A DNA stretch of 64,000 nt, taken from assembly GCA_018398805.1 (NCBI GenBank), contig JAGFBZ010002268.1:2012001-2076000 (forward strand). The letters run 5' to 3'. Shown piece after piece: positions 1 through 15,400 of this stretch. Source of the DNA: Hirundichthys speculiger. Lineage: Eukaryota; Chordata; Actinopteri; Beloniformes; Exocoetidae. A program made the translations under genes and the position numbers. The notes below the pieces were generated by a model, which did no database searches, was not told the origin of the DNA, and saw only the letters and a list, made by a program, of their open reading frames with translations. Every line of letters starts with the position of its first letter. The first letter of the stretch is position 1.

Positions 1-272
1 TTTGGAATGGACTGGTGCTGAAGCCAGAGGGTTTAGAGTTTTTGTATATGCTGGTTACTCATTCATTACATGTTTGGAGTTGAGCTAATATCACATTGCA
101 CAGTTGCAGTGATGTCACTTGCCAAAGCCTGTTGCTTCAATTTTTCAACAATTCTTCAATAAAGTAAGAAAGAATAGAAGTGTATCAGTCTTAGAAATAT
201 TTGGAGGCAAACATGATAATTCACAGTTTCTCACAGAATGGTAAGCTCTTAACTCTTTGTGCTGTCCATCAG
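1..272 (+). other. Integrin intron, 3' end
   Basis: This stretch precedes the first visible integrin exon and ends in the acceptor ctgtccatcag. No coding exon or repeat was recognised in it. Confidence 0.6.
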
Positions 273-412
273 GAATCAGGTACAATGTTACTATTGTGGA
301 GAGACGTTTCAATCCTCGAGCCATACTGGACGACCCCAACATGATGCAGCCTCAAAACCTGACTCTCCTTCCTGGAAAAGAGGCCTGCAAACACATCTAC
401 TTTCACGTCATG
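273..412 (+). CDS. itga11: Integrin exon 1 of the window
   Basis: The exon follows acceptor tccatcag and ends ATG|gtgagc. It opens with two bases of a split codon and reads RYNVTIVERRFNPRA then CKHIYFHVM, matching the RYNxTVxERRFxPRA segment of alpha-11. Confidence 0.85.
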
Positions 413-3400
413 GTGAGCCTGATGATTAGGAACAAGAATGTCAAGAAGAAGTACACAAAGTGTGCATTAAAAACACTGGTGACTCACAAAAGTGGATTGT
501 TTTTGCTTCTTTAGTGATTCACACCAGCACTGCTGGAAAATAAACTTTTACAATCAATTAATTTTTGACACACTGTAGTTGATGAATGATAAATGCAGAA
601 TGTCATAACTTAGATATAAGAAAACTTTTTGTGTTCATTTCATTTACAGATTTGCATTTCTACTTTCAGATGATATCAGTTTGGTTCAGTTTTAATGAAT
701 ACTGAATATATGCACTTTTGGTAAATCAATTAAGTTTTCAGATTAAATATCTTTGTTGATGTTGATCACCTATATTGGTTAAATCCAGCGCACACTGTGC
801 ATTAAATGTGATGATAATCATATCTTTCCATATACAGTCATGGAAAAAAATTATTAGACCACCATTTTTTCTTCACTTTCTTGTTCATTTTAATACCTGG
901 TACCACTAAACGTCATCATGTGACTAAAACAGACAGAAAAGAAAACACTGAATGCATAAAAGCAGTGTTTTTGGCAGTACAACGCCATAGCTATTGATGT
1001 AAAAACTTAAGTGATTTAGGTTATAATCAAGAAAACCATGGAAAATGGTAAGATATCAGCTCTTAAATAAAACTCTTATGAGCAATCTTTGTGGTTATCG
1101 TTATGTTTGTCCAAACAAATGTACCTTTAGTTGTACCAGGCATTAAAATGAACAAGAAACTGAAGAAAACAAGGGTGGTCTAATCATTTTTTCCATGACT
1201 GTATTTTACATTTGTATACATTTTCACAAGCATGAAAAAAAAGTTCATTTCCAAGGACATAGTGCCACAACAAAATAAAGTCGTTGAAAAATCTTTGAAC
1301 TTGATCCTTCTTATTAGGAAACTACGGACTATGCAAGGCCCATAGTGTTTGCGGTGCAAGTGGGTCTACAATATCCAGATCGTGAACCAGTTCTGGATGA
1401 AAGCTGGCCCACCGCTGTGAGGACAGAGGTGAGAGACACTGTGATGTCTTCATCTTGTTGAAATGCACTTTTATAAATAAACATCAGACTCTTCCAAAGT
1501 AAAAATGAAACTGAAAAAAAAAAATGTGTTGATTTACTAAAATAAACTTTGTTTCTTTGGCCAGCTGCCGTTCTGGAACGGCTGTGACGAGGATGATCGC
1601 TGCATACCCGACCTGTCACTGCAGAGCATGACTGACCTGTTGACTCCAAAGTAGGTACACACACATTCTTCACAGCGCGCACACACACAGATAAGATAAG
1701 AGTGGGAGGACATAAAAACATATCTACAATAAGTCAACTGTGATTTTTTTCCCCCTTTTTTTCTGCATCTCAGGCAGTTTTGCGCACGCCATGTACACTC
1801 CCTTGGTGCTTATTGTCGCCATCAAAGTGAAGGAACAAGAGAGGATTATCTGAGGGTGCTTGGGGGAAATACGAGAAAAATGGTGGTTGATGTCAAACTG
1901 GAGAATAAAGGAGAGAATGCCTACAATGCAATCCTTAATATCACATATACGCCGAATCTCCGCTTCTCCAGCCTCTTTGTCAAGGTACAGTACCTTCATC
2001 CAAAACTGCTCATGTGGTTTGTGAGGATATACAATCCCAAACCAGAAGATGTTGGAACAATAAGAAAAATGCACATTTGAAGAGTACAGGAAGTCTTACA
2101 TTTGCTTTGACTTTTCATTGCTTTGCAGAAAGTTTGATCCCAAGATATTTCATGTTTCTTCCGTCAGCTGTTGTTAATACACATCCGTTTTTGCATTTCA
2201 GGCATGCAGCATATTCTAAAAAAACACTGCTTCAGCAGCAATTTAGAGCTACTAATGAGGTGAAATAAGGGAAGCGAGGATATTATTACAAACAGGTGAT
2301 GGCAAGAGGTGATTTTAATGGTTATTTTCTAAAAAAAAAAGAGTATCCGTGAAAGGCTGAGTCTTTGAGGAAACCAGATGGGGAGAGAATCTGGAGTTTA
2401 TCAGAGATTTTGTGTGAAACTTATTTATATATTTTAAAAACAGTGTTCCTAAAGGAACAATTGGGAGGTATTTGCATACTCTTCCTTCTGCAGTGCATAA
2501 TATAATTCAGTAGTTGAAGGAGTGTGAAGAATTTTAGTGCATAAAGGGCAAGAGCACAGCTGACACCTGTCCCATGTCAAATTCCTCAGATGACATTGAA
2601 TCAATAACCTGCATTCATTAATAGTTAATGTAAGCGCATGAGCAAGAGATGACTTTGACAAATCATTGTCAAGCACTATGATGCAATACAGAACTGCTTC
2701 TTAATGTTTTTAAAAATTGTGGAAAAAATATGTGACCTTGTTCAGGAGCAGTGTCATCATCTCGATGCTCAGGTGCACCTGGGACGAACCATTACAAGGT
2801 GAAAACGTGTATTACCGTCAGATCTGTGGTCCCAGATATGTTTAGGCAAGAAATGGACAAAGTGTGTTCCAGATAAAAGACAAAAAGACCTTCTAGACTG
2901 TTTTCAACAAGTCTAAAACCCAGGTGTGTGATGGTGTGTGGGGTCAGTGCAGTACCTTTCTGACCACATTACATAGACATGGTTATACAACAAACATGCT
3001 TGCAGGTAGATTTTAGACAAAATAACAACTAAAACACTTCACTGCTTGGTATCTGCTTGGCTCATGTCTAAGCACTTTTCAAGTGAAGGAATGGCTTCAA
3101 GCTACAAAGTCGTAAAAGCTTTACAGTCCCAACTTATTTTGGAGCATGTTTCTAGTAATTGAGAAATTAGTGAATGAAACTAACAAAGAAAACATTTGAT
3201 GAGAAAACATTAAACAACTTGAGTTCATACTCACTGCAAAGAAATATAAAAGTTCAGAAAGCTAAAGTAAATGCAAGAATCACTGCAGTTTTTCTTCATT
3301 TTCAACATCGTCATGACTTAACGTGAAAACAGCCAATACTTTCTGTAGAATCTTATAACCATGGGATAAAGTCTACATTTATGCTACCACTGATTAAAAT

Positions 3401-6400
3401 AGAACTAAATGGCTATTATTTGTTTTATTCAGGACAACTCTGATATGAAAATTGAGTGTCACATAGAGGACAAAATCAGGAATGAGAAGATCTGCAACAT
3501 CAGTGCACCATTCATGAGAGCCAAAACACAGGTGAGATAATTGCCCTCTGGATTACTCTGAGACTGAATATTATTTTTTGCTAAAAATTTACATTGAGCA
3601 TTTAAAACATGTTTTGAGCATGCTTAAACATATATGTTGATTATGAGTCAGTGTGTGGCTGTCTGTGTTACTTTGTATATTGTAATTGTATTCTTATTCT
3701 TATCACCTAAGAAAACATTACTAGTAGATGCAGGCTTGCTGCTACTTTTGCATGAAAACCTTTAAAGCGACACAAAGAAACCTTTGTCAACTTCCCTTTG
3801 GATATGGAAGTTGAGACACTTTTACAACACTGTCCAAGGTTACTCTTTTACAGTTTCAGTCCGTCTATCATTTTCTCTTTTGTATTTGCTTTCTTGGAGT
3901 TTCTTTGTTGTCTCTGACACGATGTCCACTAAAGCTCTGTGTGTTAGTTTCACTGTTGTTGAGGAGTGATATAGTCCCTTAAGTGATGTTGACAACCGGG
4001 ATGAGAATTCAAATTTACTTGACTGGCTTTTGCCATTAGTAGGGAAGGGAGACCATGAGAACCAGACAGCGCTTTCAAAAAGTAAGCAATTGTCCCTTCA
4101 AATGAAAGTGAAACAAATATTTTAACATAAAAGAAGTCATTTATGCTGCTTTAAGTGACATTAAAATAGATTTGCAGTTCAAAGATGCCATTTATCTTTG
4201 ATAACAATCTTCACCTTCATGCATCATCTGACTGAAGAAAAAATGTATTATTTCATCATTGAAACAGCACTCACATTGCACTTTCCATTACCAAATAAGA
4301 TGAAAAGCAGTTGAGATGCTCGAACTTCTGATTTAAAATCTGGATACAAGCTTGCAGGCCATGTTGTGCTGAAACAGGAGCTAGAACAACACTGACATGG
4401 ACCACATTACCTCATAGGGGCCCAGCCACATGCTGGAGGTTTTAGATGACCATGACAGACCACAGTGGTTCACGGCACAGCCACAAACCAACCAACAGAG
4501 CTAGTTTTGCTCTGAGGCCCCGCCTTTCTTCAGTCTGACCTCAGGCTCTGAAGTACGAACACTAAAAACTTTATGCACATGGGTTTAAACTGACTTATTT
4601 ACAGCTCTAGAAGGATGGCCCTCACAAGTACATCATTATGTTGAAATATGACACCTTTGCCTCATATCTCAAACCATCCTCACACTCTTAAATCTGTATA
4701 CTTAAAGTTTAAGTTGCTATATTAAAGCATGAAGTGCAAAAAGTACTGTGTACATGAAAGCCCAAAAAGAACTTTAGTCACATAAATCAAAATCAAAATC
4801 ACAAATTTTTCTATCAGACATTAAATTATAAATATTTTAACTCTGTCTAAACTTCAAGTCCAGCCTTCTACCAAATCCAGGCTCAATTATTTTAACGCAA
4901 AGTTCTGAGGAGAAGCTGACAGGCAGACTCATCAACCGTTCTCTGCATCATGCAGCAGTGCGTTTGAAACACATTCAGTCAAAAAAAAGAGAGGTTTCCT
5001 AAATTTAGAGGCTGAGGTGTCATATTCTCTCCAGATTGATGCAGGTCGGTGCCTTCCTGATCCAATCTCAGAATATAGAAGTGACAGGTGCTTCCACATC
5101 TGAATGCAAAGGCTCCTTAACCAGAACAGAAATGGAAAGCTTTCTCAGTGCGCAAGCGATTAAATACTGTAGGGCATTTAAACACAGGTATGTAGCAATA
5201 TAAAAACCTGACATATGACTTGTTTAATTTGAAGTTTTATTGGAAAAAATGTCTAAAAACAATCATTTTAACAATGTTTATAGCATCATATTTGATACGA
5301 AGGGCATTTATGGAAATTAACTGATGACAAGAAATTTTCATTTTTATTTACTAATTGTATACAACAGGTTTTTGTAAAAGCTTCGATCATGTTGGTATTG
5401 CAGAGATCTCAGAATCTAATATGGCAATATAATACATTTGGTATTATTAAACAAGCCTTTTTAGGAGAATCATTTCCCCAAAATGTGAGCATGGGAACTC
5501 AGGTGCCATCCTGTGACTTTAAATTGGTCACATGATATTTCATAATCATTTGCTATCAGTTGGCAAAACTACCTCAGGTAATTGCATTTTGTGTGCGTGT
5601 GAAGAATTAAGAAAGGAGCACACTGATGCAGCTGAAATCTTTTACGATGGAGTTATGCAACCTCATCTATGGCTTACATGAACACTGATACCTCCACTCT
5701 TATACACCTGAAGGTGACCTTGCATGCATTTAAGATCTTTTTTGTAATGGTTTGATTAAACTTTGTCTACATTGAATATACTGTTATGACTTTATACATC
5801 ACCACAATGCATTTTAAATAAAAACCATTAATCTATCCATTAACTTCCGCTTATCAGGATTTGGGGCCTAAACCTCCCTCTTCATGGCCTCCTCCTCCAG
5901 CTCTTCGGGGGGAAGGTTTAATCCAAGCACCATTTCAGAACTATATCAGTTTCTTCAATTGGGATCAGGTGACTGACTTGGCCACTGAAAGCATATTTAA
6001 TTTCTTTTAATTCAAAAAGTCTTAGGTTGCTTTCACAGTATGTTAGGGTCATTATCCATCTACTCTGTGAAGCACCACCCTATCAGTCTTGTAACATTTG
6101 GCTGAATGTCAGTGTAATAAAGATCTGATTGGTCATTTACTATCCGCATTAGGAAAAGAGCATCTCATTCCCAGCCACACCAACACAATAAGAAGTACGG
6201 ATGAAACTTTAAAAATAGAGTCTATTACTAGAAACCCTAAGACAAAAAGAAATTACTGATAATACCTAAATAAAGACCACTCCATTAGTCCCACAGAGTC
6301 CCGTCAATTGTCAAGTGTCTGCGGCATCTCTGCGACAAGCTGACGGCGACACATTGCCACGAGAGTACACGGCCCTTCTGCCTACAGAAAAGGTCTCACA

Positions 6401-9400
6401 CATGGCGAATGAGAAAAAGAGTTACTTTCCTCTCATAGGAAATTAGTGAGCGGATCAACGGAAATCAACGTTGATCAGCAGGACAAGAAGCCCTCATTCA
6501 CATCCTGCACAGTCCGCCCTTGCAGGTATCTGGCATCTTCAGTTATAGAGACTGGGAGGGACAACTGGTGATTGCAATCAGTGATGGGATGAGGTTCAGG
6601 TGTGTCCCCGTGTAGCAACATGTTCTTTTTTTTTTGCAGTTTGTTCAGAGGTAAATCAGTCCAACAATTTCACAACACAACAACAATAAAATCTTGTCCA
6701 TGGCTTTATACCGCACTGCAAATAATTTAACAAAATAAGATTACCTGATCACTCACTAAACTCAAGGCTGCAATTTGCATCCTGTGACATAAGCAGATAG
6801 CACAGCCAGTAACATGGACATAAACAGCAGTGAGCCCGTTCTGTTGGTAGCCATACATGTCCATGGCATAACACAGCCTCAAAACAATGTTTGACGCATG
6901 ATTTAATATGGTTTAGATCTGAACTGTTCCTTTACTTTTTCATGTTTCTTCTAATTCTGATAGTTTAAGTCAGTTCAGTTCAGCTTTATTTTTTTTATTG
7001 ACTATTATTATAATCCAAATTGTCTCTGGTCACTTTCAGAGACCTGGAGCATGGCTCTCAAGCAAAAATTAATGGTAAGAAGCAATGGGCAAGTAAAAAC
7101 TCCCCTACTGGGAGAAAACCCTTTGAGCCAAACAGTGCCAAGGAAAAGCTCCCCTTTAAGAGGGAGGAAAGCTTGAGCAGGGGCCCTCCAGCTGAAGGCC
7201 AGCTGGGTAAAATAAGAAAGGAGAAAGGACACAGGGCAGAAAAGATGAAGGAGACAGAGAGAGGGGAGACGAACAGATATATAGCATATATGAGTATTTT
7301 GTCTTCTGCTATTATTATGACTGGTATATTATTAGTTAATGTACACTACAGAGACATTTATAGATAGGTGTAGGCAACAAACACTGGAATGAAAGGGTGG
7401 CAGTGCAGGTCAGCATGTAGCTCTCGAAGCAAGAGAGTAATATGTGCAGTGGGGGATGGGGGTGAGGGGGCAGAACAGCACAACAACTACAGGGATATTG
7501 AGCACATGGCTAATGATACATGCTCATAATTAACAACTATGTGTGGGGCTGATGGAAATGGAGAAGAGGAATGGAGGGGAGAGAAGGGGTGTGGGGCACC
7601 TCTCAGTGGCTCATGTCAGTGCCCCCCTGCAGCTTAGGCCTTTAACAGCATAGCTAAGATGGTGGCTATAGTTTAGATGAGCCTGCTCTAACCTTGGCTT
7701 TAACTATTCCTCTAGCTGTAATGAGGAGCTTGGCTGGTACGGAACTGAAATGCGAGTAACAAAGTCTTGAATTCAATTCTTCTTTTTTTTTTTTTTTAAT
7801 TCTAAAATCTCTTAGAGAGGTAGCTAACTCAGGAGAGACACAATCTCTCCTGATTCCTGTCAGCACTTGGGCTGCTGCATTTTGGATCAGCTGGAGGCTA
7901 TTCGGTGAATTACTTGGGCATCATACTAATAACACATTACAGTAATCAAGTCTAGAAGTAACAAACACATGAACTAGTTGTTCAGCATCTCCCTGGGAGA
8001 GGTTACCAATAATCTTGATAATATTATGAACGTGAAAAAAAAACACTGCCTTATGAACCTGATTAATATGGTGGTTAAACAATATATCCTGATCAAAAAT
8101 AACAAAAATAAGGTCCTTCACAATTGTACTGGAGGCCAATGTTAAATCAGGCAAATCAGTTCTGTTAAGAATTTTCCAAGTTACAGACTCTAAATGTTAA
8201 TACCGCTTTTATTTTGAAGTTGACATCTTATTGTGAAAGCTGTTCATGCAGTTCCTTTTCCTCTTTTACGTTCACTACTGTTGCCTGCAGCGGTGCAGAC
8301 CCAAGCAGCGTTGCCAGGTGTACGATAATTTGACTATTTCAAATTACTGCCTGCCGCAACTGTTTGCCGGAGAGTGTGTTTTTTTTTTTTTTTTGTGAAA
8401 CCTGTAGGCATCTGTTCCCATGTGACATGTTTCTAGCTGTAATGTTAAAAATTGCATTTTGAGCTAAAGTGCTGTGTCATGAGTCCATGACTTCTGGTCT
8501 CGATTTCTGCGTGTTCGAAGGCCACAGTTTTGTTATTGTTCTGGCTCCAACAAGTCTGCTAAGTTTTGACGTGTAGACGTCTAGAGAACTTATCCAAGGT
8601 CCTGATGTTTTCATGTGATGTTTAAAGGCAACTGTTTCCTACTGAGACTTTGTCATTCTGAACCATCCAGCATTCTGTAATGACCTCTCTGAATTTGCAT
8701 GCGGACTTGGAGAATGCACCTCAGTCGTATTCCAGCCTATTGTTTAACAACCGAATTGACTGCCTCACCAGAACACAATTAGAGTACAATTTGAGTGTAT
8801 GTTAATGAGTAGGATATGCCCAAATTTAAACCTAACACTAGCCAATTGTGCTATGCTGAGCGTGAGATCTGAGTGTTTGTTTCAGAACAATGATAGGCTG
8901 AATGGTCAGTTGCGCGCGCCCCACGAGACGCTCACAGTCAGGACCATATCAGGAAGTCGAGCGAGATTTAAATAGGCTTTAAGCAGAAGAGAAAAACTAA
9001 GGGAAAAAAAATAGTCTCCAAAATTGCCTCCAGGCCTCATAATTTGGCTCTTAGTTTCCACCCTTTTATTTGTTTTTGGGGGACACATTAGTCTAACGCA
9101 GTTGTAAGTTGGGGCTGATGTGGTGCCGTTAACCCATTCCGTACTTACGCCATGAAGCTGTGAGTGCCTGTGGGATGCTATTTAACACTAGAGTGATTAT
9201 ACTTGAGTATAGCGCATCATTGGGCTTGTTATTTTGGTTATAACAGATGTATGATAATTTCCCTCAAAATATGATAATTTTGAGTCTCTGGTACGATAAT
9301 CCTACATTTCCCACCTGGCAACGCTGGAGCCAAGTCACTAATGATGTGAGTTGTGCTAATGATAAGAAAATACTGTTATTTACCTTTCTCTATTTGTGAA

Positions 9401-12400
9401 ATACCTTTCAGTGTGTTTTTTCACTATTTAAAGATCCGTGTTTAGCGGTAATATATTCACAAGTTAGCATCGTTTTAAGCTAACATTCAATTTCCTTTCC
9501 CATTATTCCTTAGTATAAATAGAAATTGTATCCATACATAGAGCTTATTATGCATATGAATACATCTTTATTTATTATTAAGTGTTTATTTACTGCTATT
9601 CATTCAGTTACTGTATTTGTTGTCCTTACAGAAACTATCCGAATAAGGTGTTCTGCACTCTGTGGAATGCAACTTAAAGTAAAGAACTAAATTCATCTGA
9701 TGACTTGTGTGCTCTCTGACCAGAGCTCTTCGGTGATTACTTAGTTTAGAATCCAGCATTAGATGTCAAACCTCAACAAGTTCCTAAGGTGTTTGGGCCA
9801 AAAGCAATAACCTCAGTTTTACCAGAATTTAAAAGGAGAAAGTTTGCAAACATCCAGGTCTTTATGTTCTCAAGAGATTCCTGAAGCTTGTAATGGTTCT
9901 GTTTCATATGACTTCATAGATAGATACAGCTACATCTCATCATCATAGCAATAGAAAATTTATGCTGTTCCTTCAGGTAGTATTTCCCAGGGGCAGCATG
10001 TACAGAGTGAACATTATCAGCCCAAGGACTAAACCCTGTGGAACACCATAGCAGACCTTTGTCTGGATGGAAGAAACATCATTAACATGAACAAGCTGGA
10101 ATCAGTCAGATAGATATGATTTAAACCAGCCGAATGCTGAAACCAGCCTATGGCTGGTTATCTTGATTTCATCTGTCCAATCACAACCCTGTCATTGTCT
10201 CATTACTTCTATACCTAACTGAAAAGAAATCCAGCAACGCCTTTTTTTCCTTCTTCCAACATGAACACTCTGTCCAAGGTTCCAAAACATCTAATTTAGT
10301 TGTAAATACAATTATTAAGTAGTGAAATCAACGTCTTTCTGTTTGATCTCACTTAATAACCAGATGAGGCTGAGATAATAACAAAAAATACAGACACGTA
10401 TTTGTCCTCTCATCTGTTCCTAATTCTAACATCCAATTTTGCTGTTTCTCAGCCTTTCCACAGGCTTGTAATGTCAGCAATATTTATGAGACTGCACTCT
10501 CCTGAGTATTTTAAGGCACATTTTGTTTTTACATGGGTGATGTTTGAAGTAGCTTTGCAGGGACAACACTGTACTGTTGAACCTGGAAGACCTGATCACC
10601 CTTAAAAGTCACAGTGATTAATAACCACTCTTTCAGCTTGATCACCATCCAGAGCCACAAAGCTGAACTGCCTTGGTCCAAGGGCTTTTTAGAACTGTGG
10701 CAAAAGTTAAACAAGGCTCCTACAAGGTTCACTGCCAAACCAGCCTAAACCACTGTTTAGCTGGAGCAAAGTCAGAACTTCAGTGCTAGTCTTAAAGAAA
10801 ACTCAGTTATTGCTCCTCTTTTGACTAATCATCACTCTTGCTCTGTCATCTGCTGACGACAGTTACCTGGTCAGCTTATTAAAAGTGACTTTGGAATTGT
10901 TTTTTCTGTAAAGTTTGCAAATATTGGCAGCTTTGAGTAGCTGATTGTGTTTCTGAGGTGTGATTGTTTATTTGGGAGTGGCCACCCATGCGTCTCTTGT
11001 TTCTCTCCATCTTACCAGTTTAATGACACAAAAATTGGCCATTCTCTTTTTAAGAAAATCCATCACACACACTTTGCTCTGTCCTGCCAAAAGAGAGAAA
11101 GGAAAAATAAATATTTGTTCTATAAAAGAAGGAAATAAAAAAAATAGATTTGATTTCAGTTGGAAGGGTTATTAAAGGATATTCACATTCTGTAAGTTGT
11201 ACAAAATGAATCATGCAGATCTTATTCAACATACAGCTCTGAACAGAAAAACGTCAGGTATATGAACAATGGATTGACAAAATCAAATCAGAAGATAGCA
11301 ATATTAGTCAGAAGACTGACAGAGGTTACTTGTATCTTCCTTTAGTATTTCATATGGTAATACCAGAGATGGGACCAATTTGATGGCATCTGGGCTGATA
11401 CTGGTGTGCAGAAATTCACTAATCAGATATCACAATGATGACATCGATCCAAAAAAAGAAATACATTCAAATTGAACCTTTTAAGTTTTAAGTGTTAAAA
11501 TAGCATTATCCCATTCAGGTGAAACATTTTTAAGTTATTTGAAGTGTTGGCTAATGTAGATTTTTCACTTTTATTGAAAAAAATTCAATATGAAACATCA
11601 ACAACCAATACTTAAGCTGGTTTCAGACTACATGATTTTTAGAATGAGCTGATCGATCTGTATAGATTACATGAAGTGCTGTCTCGTAACTGGGAGTCCT
11701 AAAGTCAATTTTACTGTGTTCAGTTCATGGGATTGATCGCCAGCAGTGGGTCACATATTATACGATCTGATAGCGACTTGGAAACTGGTCTCTAAAACCC
11801 CATTTTATTAAAATAGCTGATTATTTAAAAAAAGATCTGAAACAAAACTTTTCAAGCTGTTTATGCTATGATTTGTTAAATGAATTAATTACCACAGCAG
11901 GTAGCAAAGATTTTCTGTGCAAGAGAGAGAGTTGAAGGTGGGCAAAAAATCTTTTGCAGGGCCGCCAGGTGCTCAGTGGTTTAAGTAGGCACCCATGAAC
12001 AGAGGCAACAGTCCTCATGCTGCGGTCGCAGGTTTGACTCCCAGCCTGTGACCACTTGCTGCGTGTCTTCCCCATTCTCTTCTTTGCCCCAATTTCCTGT
12101 CTCTCACTTTAAATAAAGGCCACTGCAGCCACAAAATCTTTGCAGTGAAAAAGTAGTTGCCTGCTGTACTGTGATATGACTATTCTGTGTGTCTCCTTGC
12201 TTCATGGATTTTCCCTTCACGATTCCTTTCTCAGTATGAGCTCATCCATTTCCTTGTGCTCTCATATGCCGTAGCTCAAATAGGGATTCCCTCATTGGCT
12301 CCAGATATTTGGCTTGTTTAATATCCATCCATCCACATGTCGCTGGGCCATCTGCGTTGGCTCCATGATGCGTCAGCAAGTGTCTTTGATAAGTCTTTGA

Positions 12401-15400
12401 GTTGTTCTCATGTAACAATCAAGTGTTGACTCCGGAACTGCGTCCTGATTTTACTTCCGACGCGTAGATGATCTCTGCACCTGGGAAAAGTCTTCTAGCC
12501 TGAATGACCTCTAATCTGAACAGACCAGCAATCAGCAGCTCTGAAAACCACATACTCTGAAAGCAGCCTTCGTCTATAAATACAGAATGTCTGCACTGAG
12601 TTCCCTGTCTGACTCACGTTCATTTTATTTATTTATTTATTTATTTTATTCCTGCTTATTTTTGCTTGCATAAATCAATGACATTGCTTGATTCTTTCAC
12701 AAGGTCTGGCAACAGTGATTAATGACAAATGTGGTCTTGAGTTTTGTGGATGTACAATGAATAAGAGAATCAACTTCTGAGTACAGGTATGCTGGAGCAG
12801 TAAGACTGTCTACCCACAGAAACTCCCATCTCTAAAACCCATCATATATTGCAGCTGTATGTGTTTCATTTAAATGTTCTTCTAAAGAAATAAAAACAGG
12901 TTATCTTTTCATGGATACTCTCAACACTTGAAACGTCTGGATTTCACAGACAAAGAGATCGTCATTTTTGTGCTGCATCTGTGGTTTATCAAGGGTGAGT
13001 CCATTTATAAGGAGGAGGAAAGCTACAGTAACCTTGTTATGCATTCCTCTGTGGTCAGACAGGATCCATCAGGATTTCATTATGGCACAGAGGACTGTAA
13101 ACAACGCTCAGTTCAGCTCTGTCCTATCCTTTTTTTGCCTTCTGCTGCCAATCAAACCTCCGCTCCTAGTTGGACTTGGGCTCTCCCTCTGTTTTTGTTT
13201 AGGATTTTTCCATCATATTTCATTTATTTATGCACCTGTCAATCCTACGTTTCTGTATTTTGCCCTGAATCTCACTCCTTCCGTATGTCTGTACTCGTGT
13301 GTGTGTGTTTGTTTGTGTTTGTGTGTGTAGCTTGGCATTGTCCTCAATAAGGGGAAATTCCCTGGCTCTCTTTAAGCAGCACCAACTGTGTAACCAGCTG
13401 CCTGGGGTCAAATCCTGGGAATTACAGCAGGTTATTGCAGATTTAAGTCCTGAATCTGTATTGTAAGACCTTTACAACTAAAGAAGAAGGATGTACACAG
13501 TGTTTTTTTTAATAAAAACCATTAAAAAAAAAGCTAAAAGAACTATATCAAATGTACTGTATCAGCGATTGATTTTTGTTTCTAATCTTTATTTTTTTTT
13601 CTCTGGGTAGGTGTTATTGCGTCTGGAGTTTGAGTTTAGCCGTGTTATCATCCTACAGCATCTCAGAGTCATCTTGGAGGCCAACAGGTGTGAATATCAT
13701 TTTAACACCATAACTGCATTTTCAAATCTCTCCCACTTAAATACTTTCTCTTTGCCTGTATTCATGTGCATGTCTTAATTGTGCTTAACAACAAGGCATT
13801 AAACATAAACATTACATCATTTAAATAAGCCAAAAGAAAAAAAATGGATAAATATTTCTGCTGGTGTGTCCTGCTGTAACCTTCTTGTAAACGGTCTGAA
13901 TATTTTTGTTCTCTCAACAGTGATGGTGAGGAAATAAACACAGCTGACAATTTCAACGATATCTTTTACTCACTGAAATATGAGGGCGACCTTCTGTTCA
14001 CAAGGTTTGTCAAATCCTAAACTTCTTTTACAGACAGTTTTGTGATTTTGGAAACAATGAACTTGAAAACAGTTGAATATCATTAAGAGGAAAACAAAAT
14101 CCAGATGCTGAAGAGGACATGTGGATTTTATCTAATTAATGTAGTCTCATTTTCAGCTACATTTTTATTAATTGTTATTATTTTCTTTGAAAGGGATTCA
14201 AATCCGACACGGTATGAGATCAAATCCGATCTATCACTAGAGGAGCCAGGCATTATGGGCCCTCCTTTCAACTTTACATTCCAGGTGAGGGCGAATGTTG
14301 TCATCTCCATGCCTTTAATTTGTTGTACAGGAAAACACTGCCTGGAAATAATTTACACAGTTTGCCCCTTGTTGTTTCCCAGATCCAGAACCTTGGGTAC
14401 TTTCCAGTAAGGGATCTGCAGCTAAAAATCGAGATTCCAGAAATGACAAAAAATGGAAACCAGCTCCTCCAGATATCCGATTTCTATATTGACCAGGTAA
14501 AATCCTCTAAAATAGGCTCAATTAATTTGAATTTCAATAATGAAGTCTTTGAAAATATACTTGTGTGCTCCTGTTTTTAAAGGGAAAATGTTATTAAACA
14601 GTAAAACACAGGTTTAAGTCAAATGTGTCACTGTTATTTTGCATCTATCTCACTGTTTAAACCTGGTAAAACAGAGGTATAAAACATGCACTGGGAGGCT
14701 TTATTCTGTGCATTATACTGCAAAATCTCAGATGAGTTTACGATCTATGTCAAAGGCATATAAAAGAAAGTTGATAAGGAAGAATAAGGGAAATATATCA
14801 CAAGATTTTGCTGGTTTAACTTACTTCGGTAAGAAATACAACACAGAAGACAAAAGTAAATATTATTTTAAACATTATTTTCCACCAGAATATTTATGTA
14901 CATTGTGAGGATTTCATGGAATTTAAAGGTAGGCTAAGCAATTCCACGCCATTTATAACTCAGAACCCTTCTTGTCACATTCAGAGAATATTTCCCAGCT
15001 ACCCATCTCATGAACACTGTTAATAAAAATAAGCAAAATACACAGACACACACAAAAACAACTAGCTAGCTCTCTGTTTTTTTGTTGATGTTTTGTTTAA
15101 AATATGAGCAGACATGATGTCATCTTACCTAACTTATAAGCTTGGTATTATCTGAAAAGAACTGTGATGCTATGATCCCCAGTTCAATTCAATTCAACTT
15201 TATTGTATAGCGTCTATTACAATACAAATTGTCTCTAGGCGCTTTTCAGAGACCCAGAGCATGACCCCCAAGAAAATATTATTAACTATAAATAATATTA
15301 TAGATCTTAATTAAAGAGACGATGGTAAGTAAAAAAAAAAAAAAATCCCTAGCGGGAGAAAAACCTTTGAGCCAAACAGTGGACAAGGAAAAACTCCCCT

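Noticed and set aside
1329..1737. Minus ORFs across integrin exons 2-3
   Set aside because: They overlap well-supported plus-strand exons and show no recognisable domains.
8906..9088. Minus ORF within the hAT element as its transposase
   Set aside because: Sixty codons without BED finger, catalytic or dimerisation motifs.
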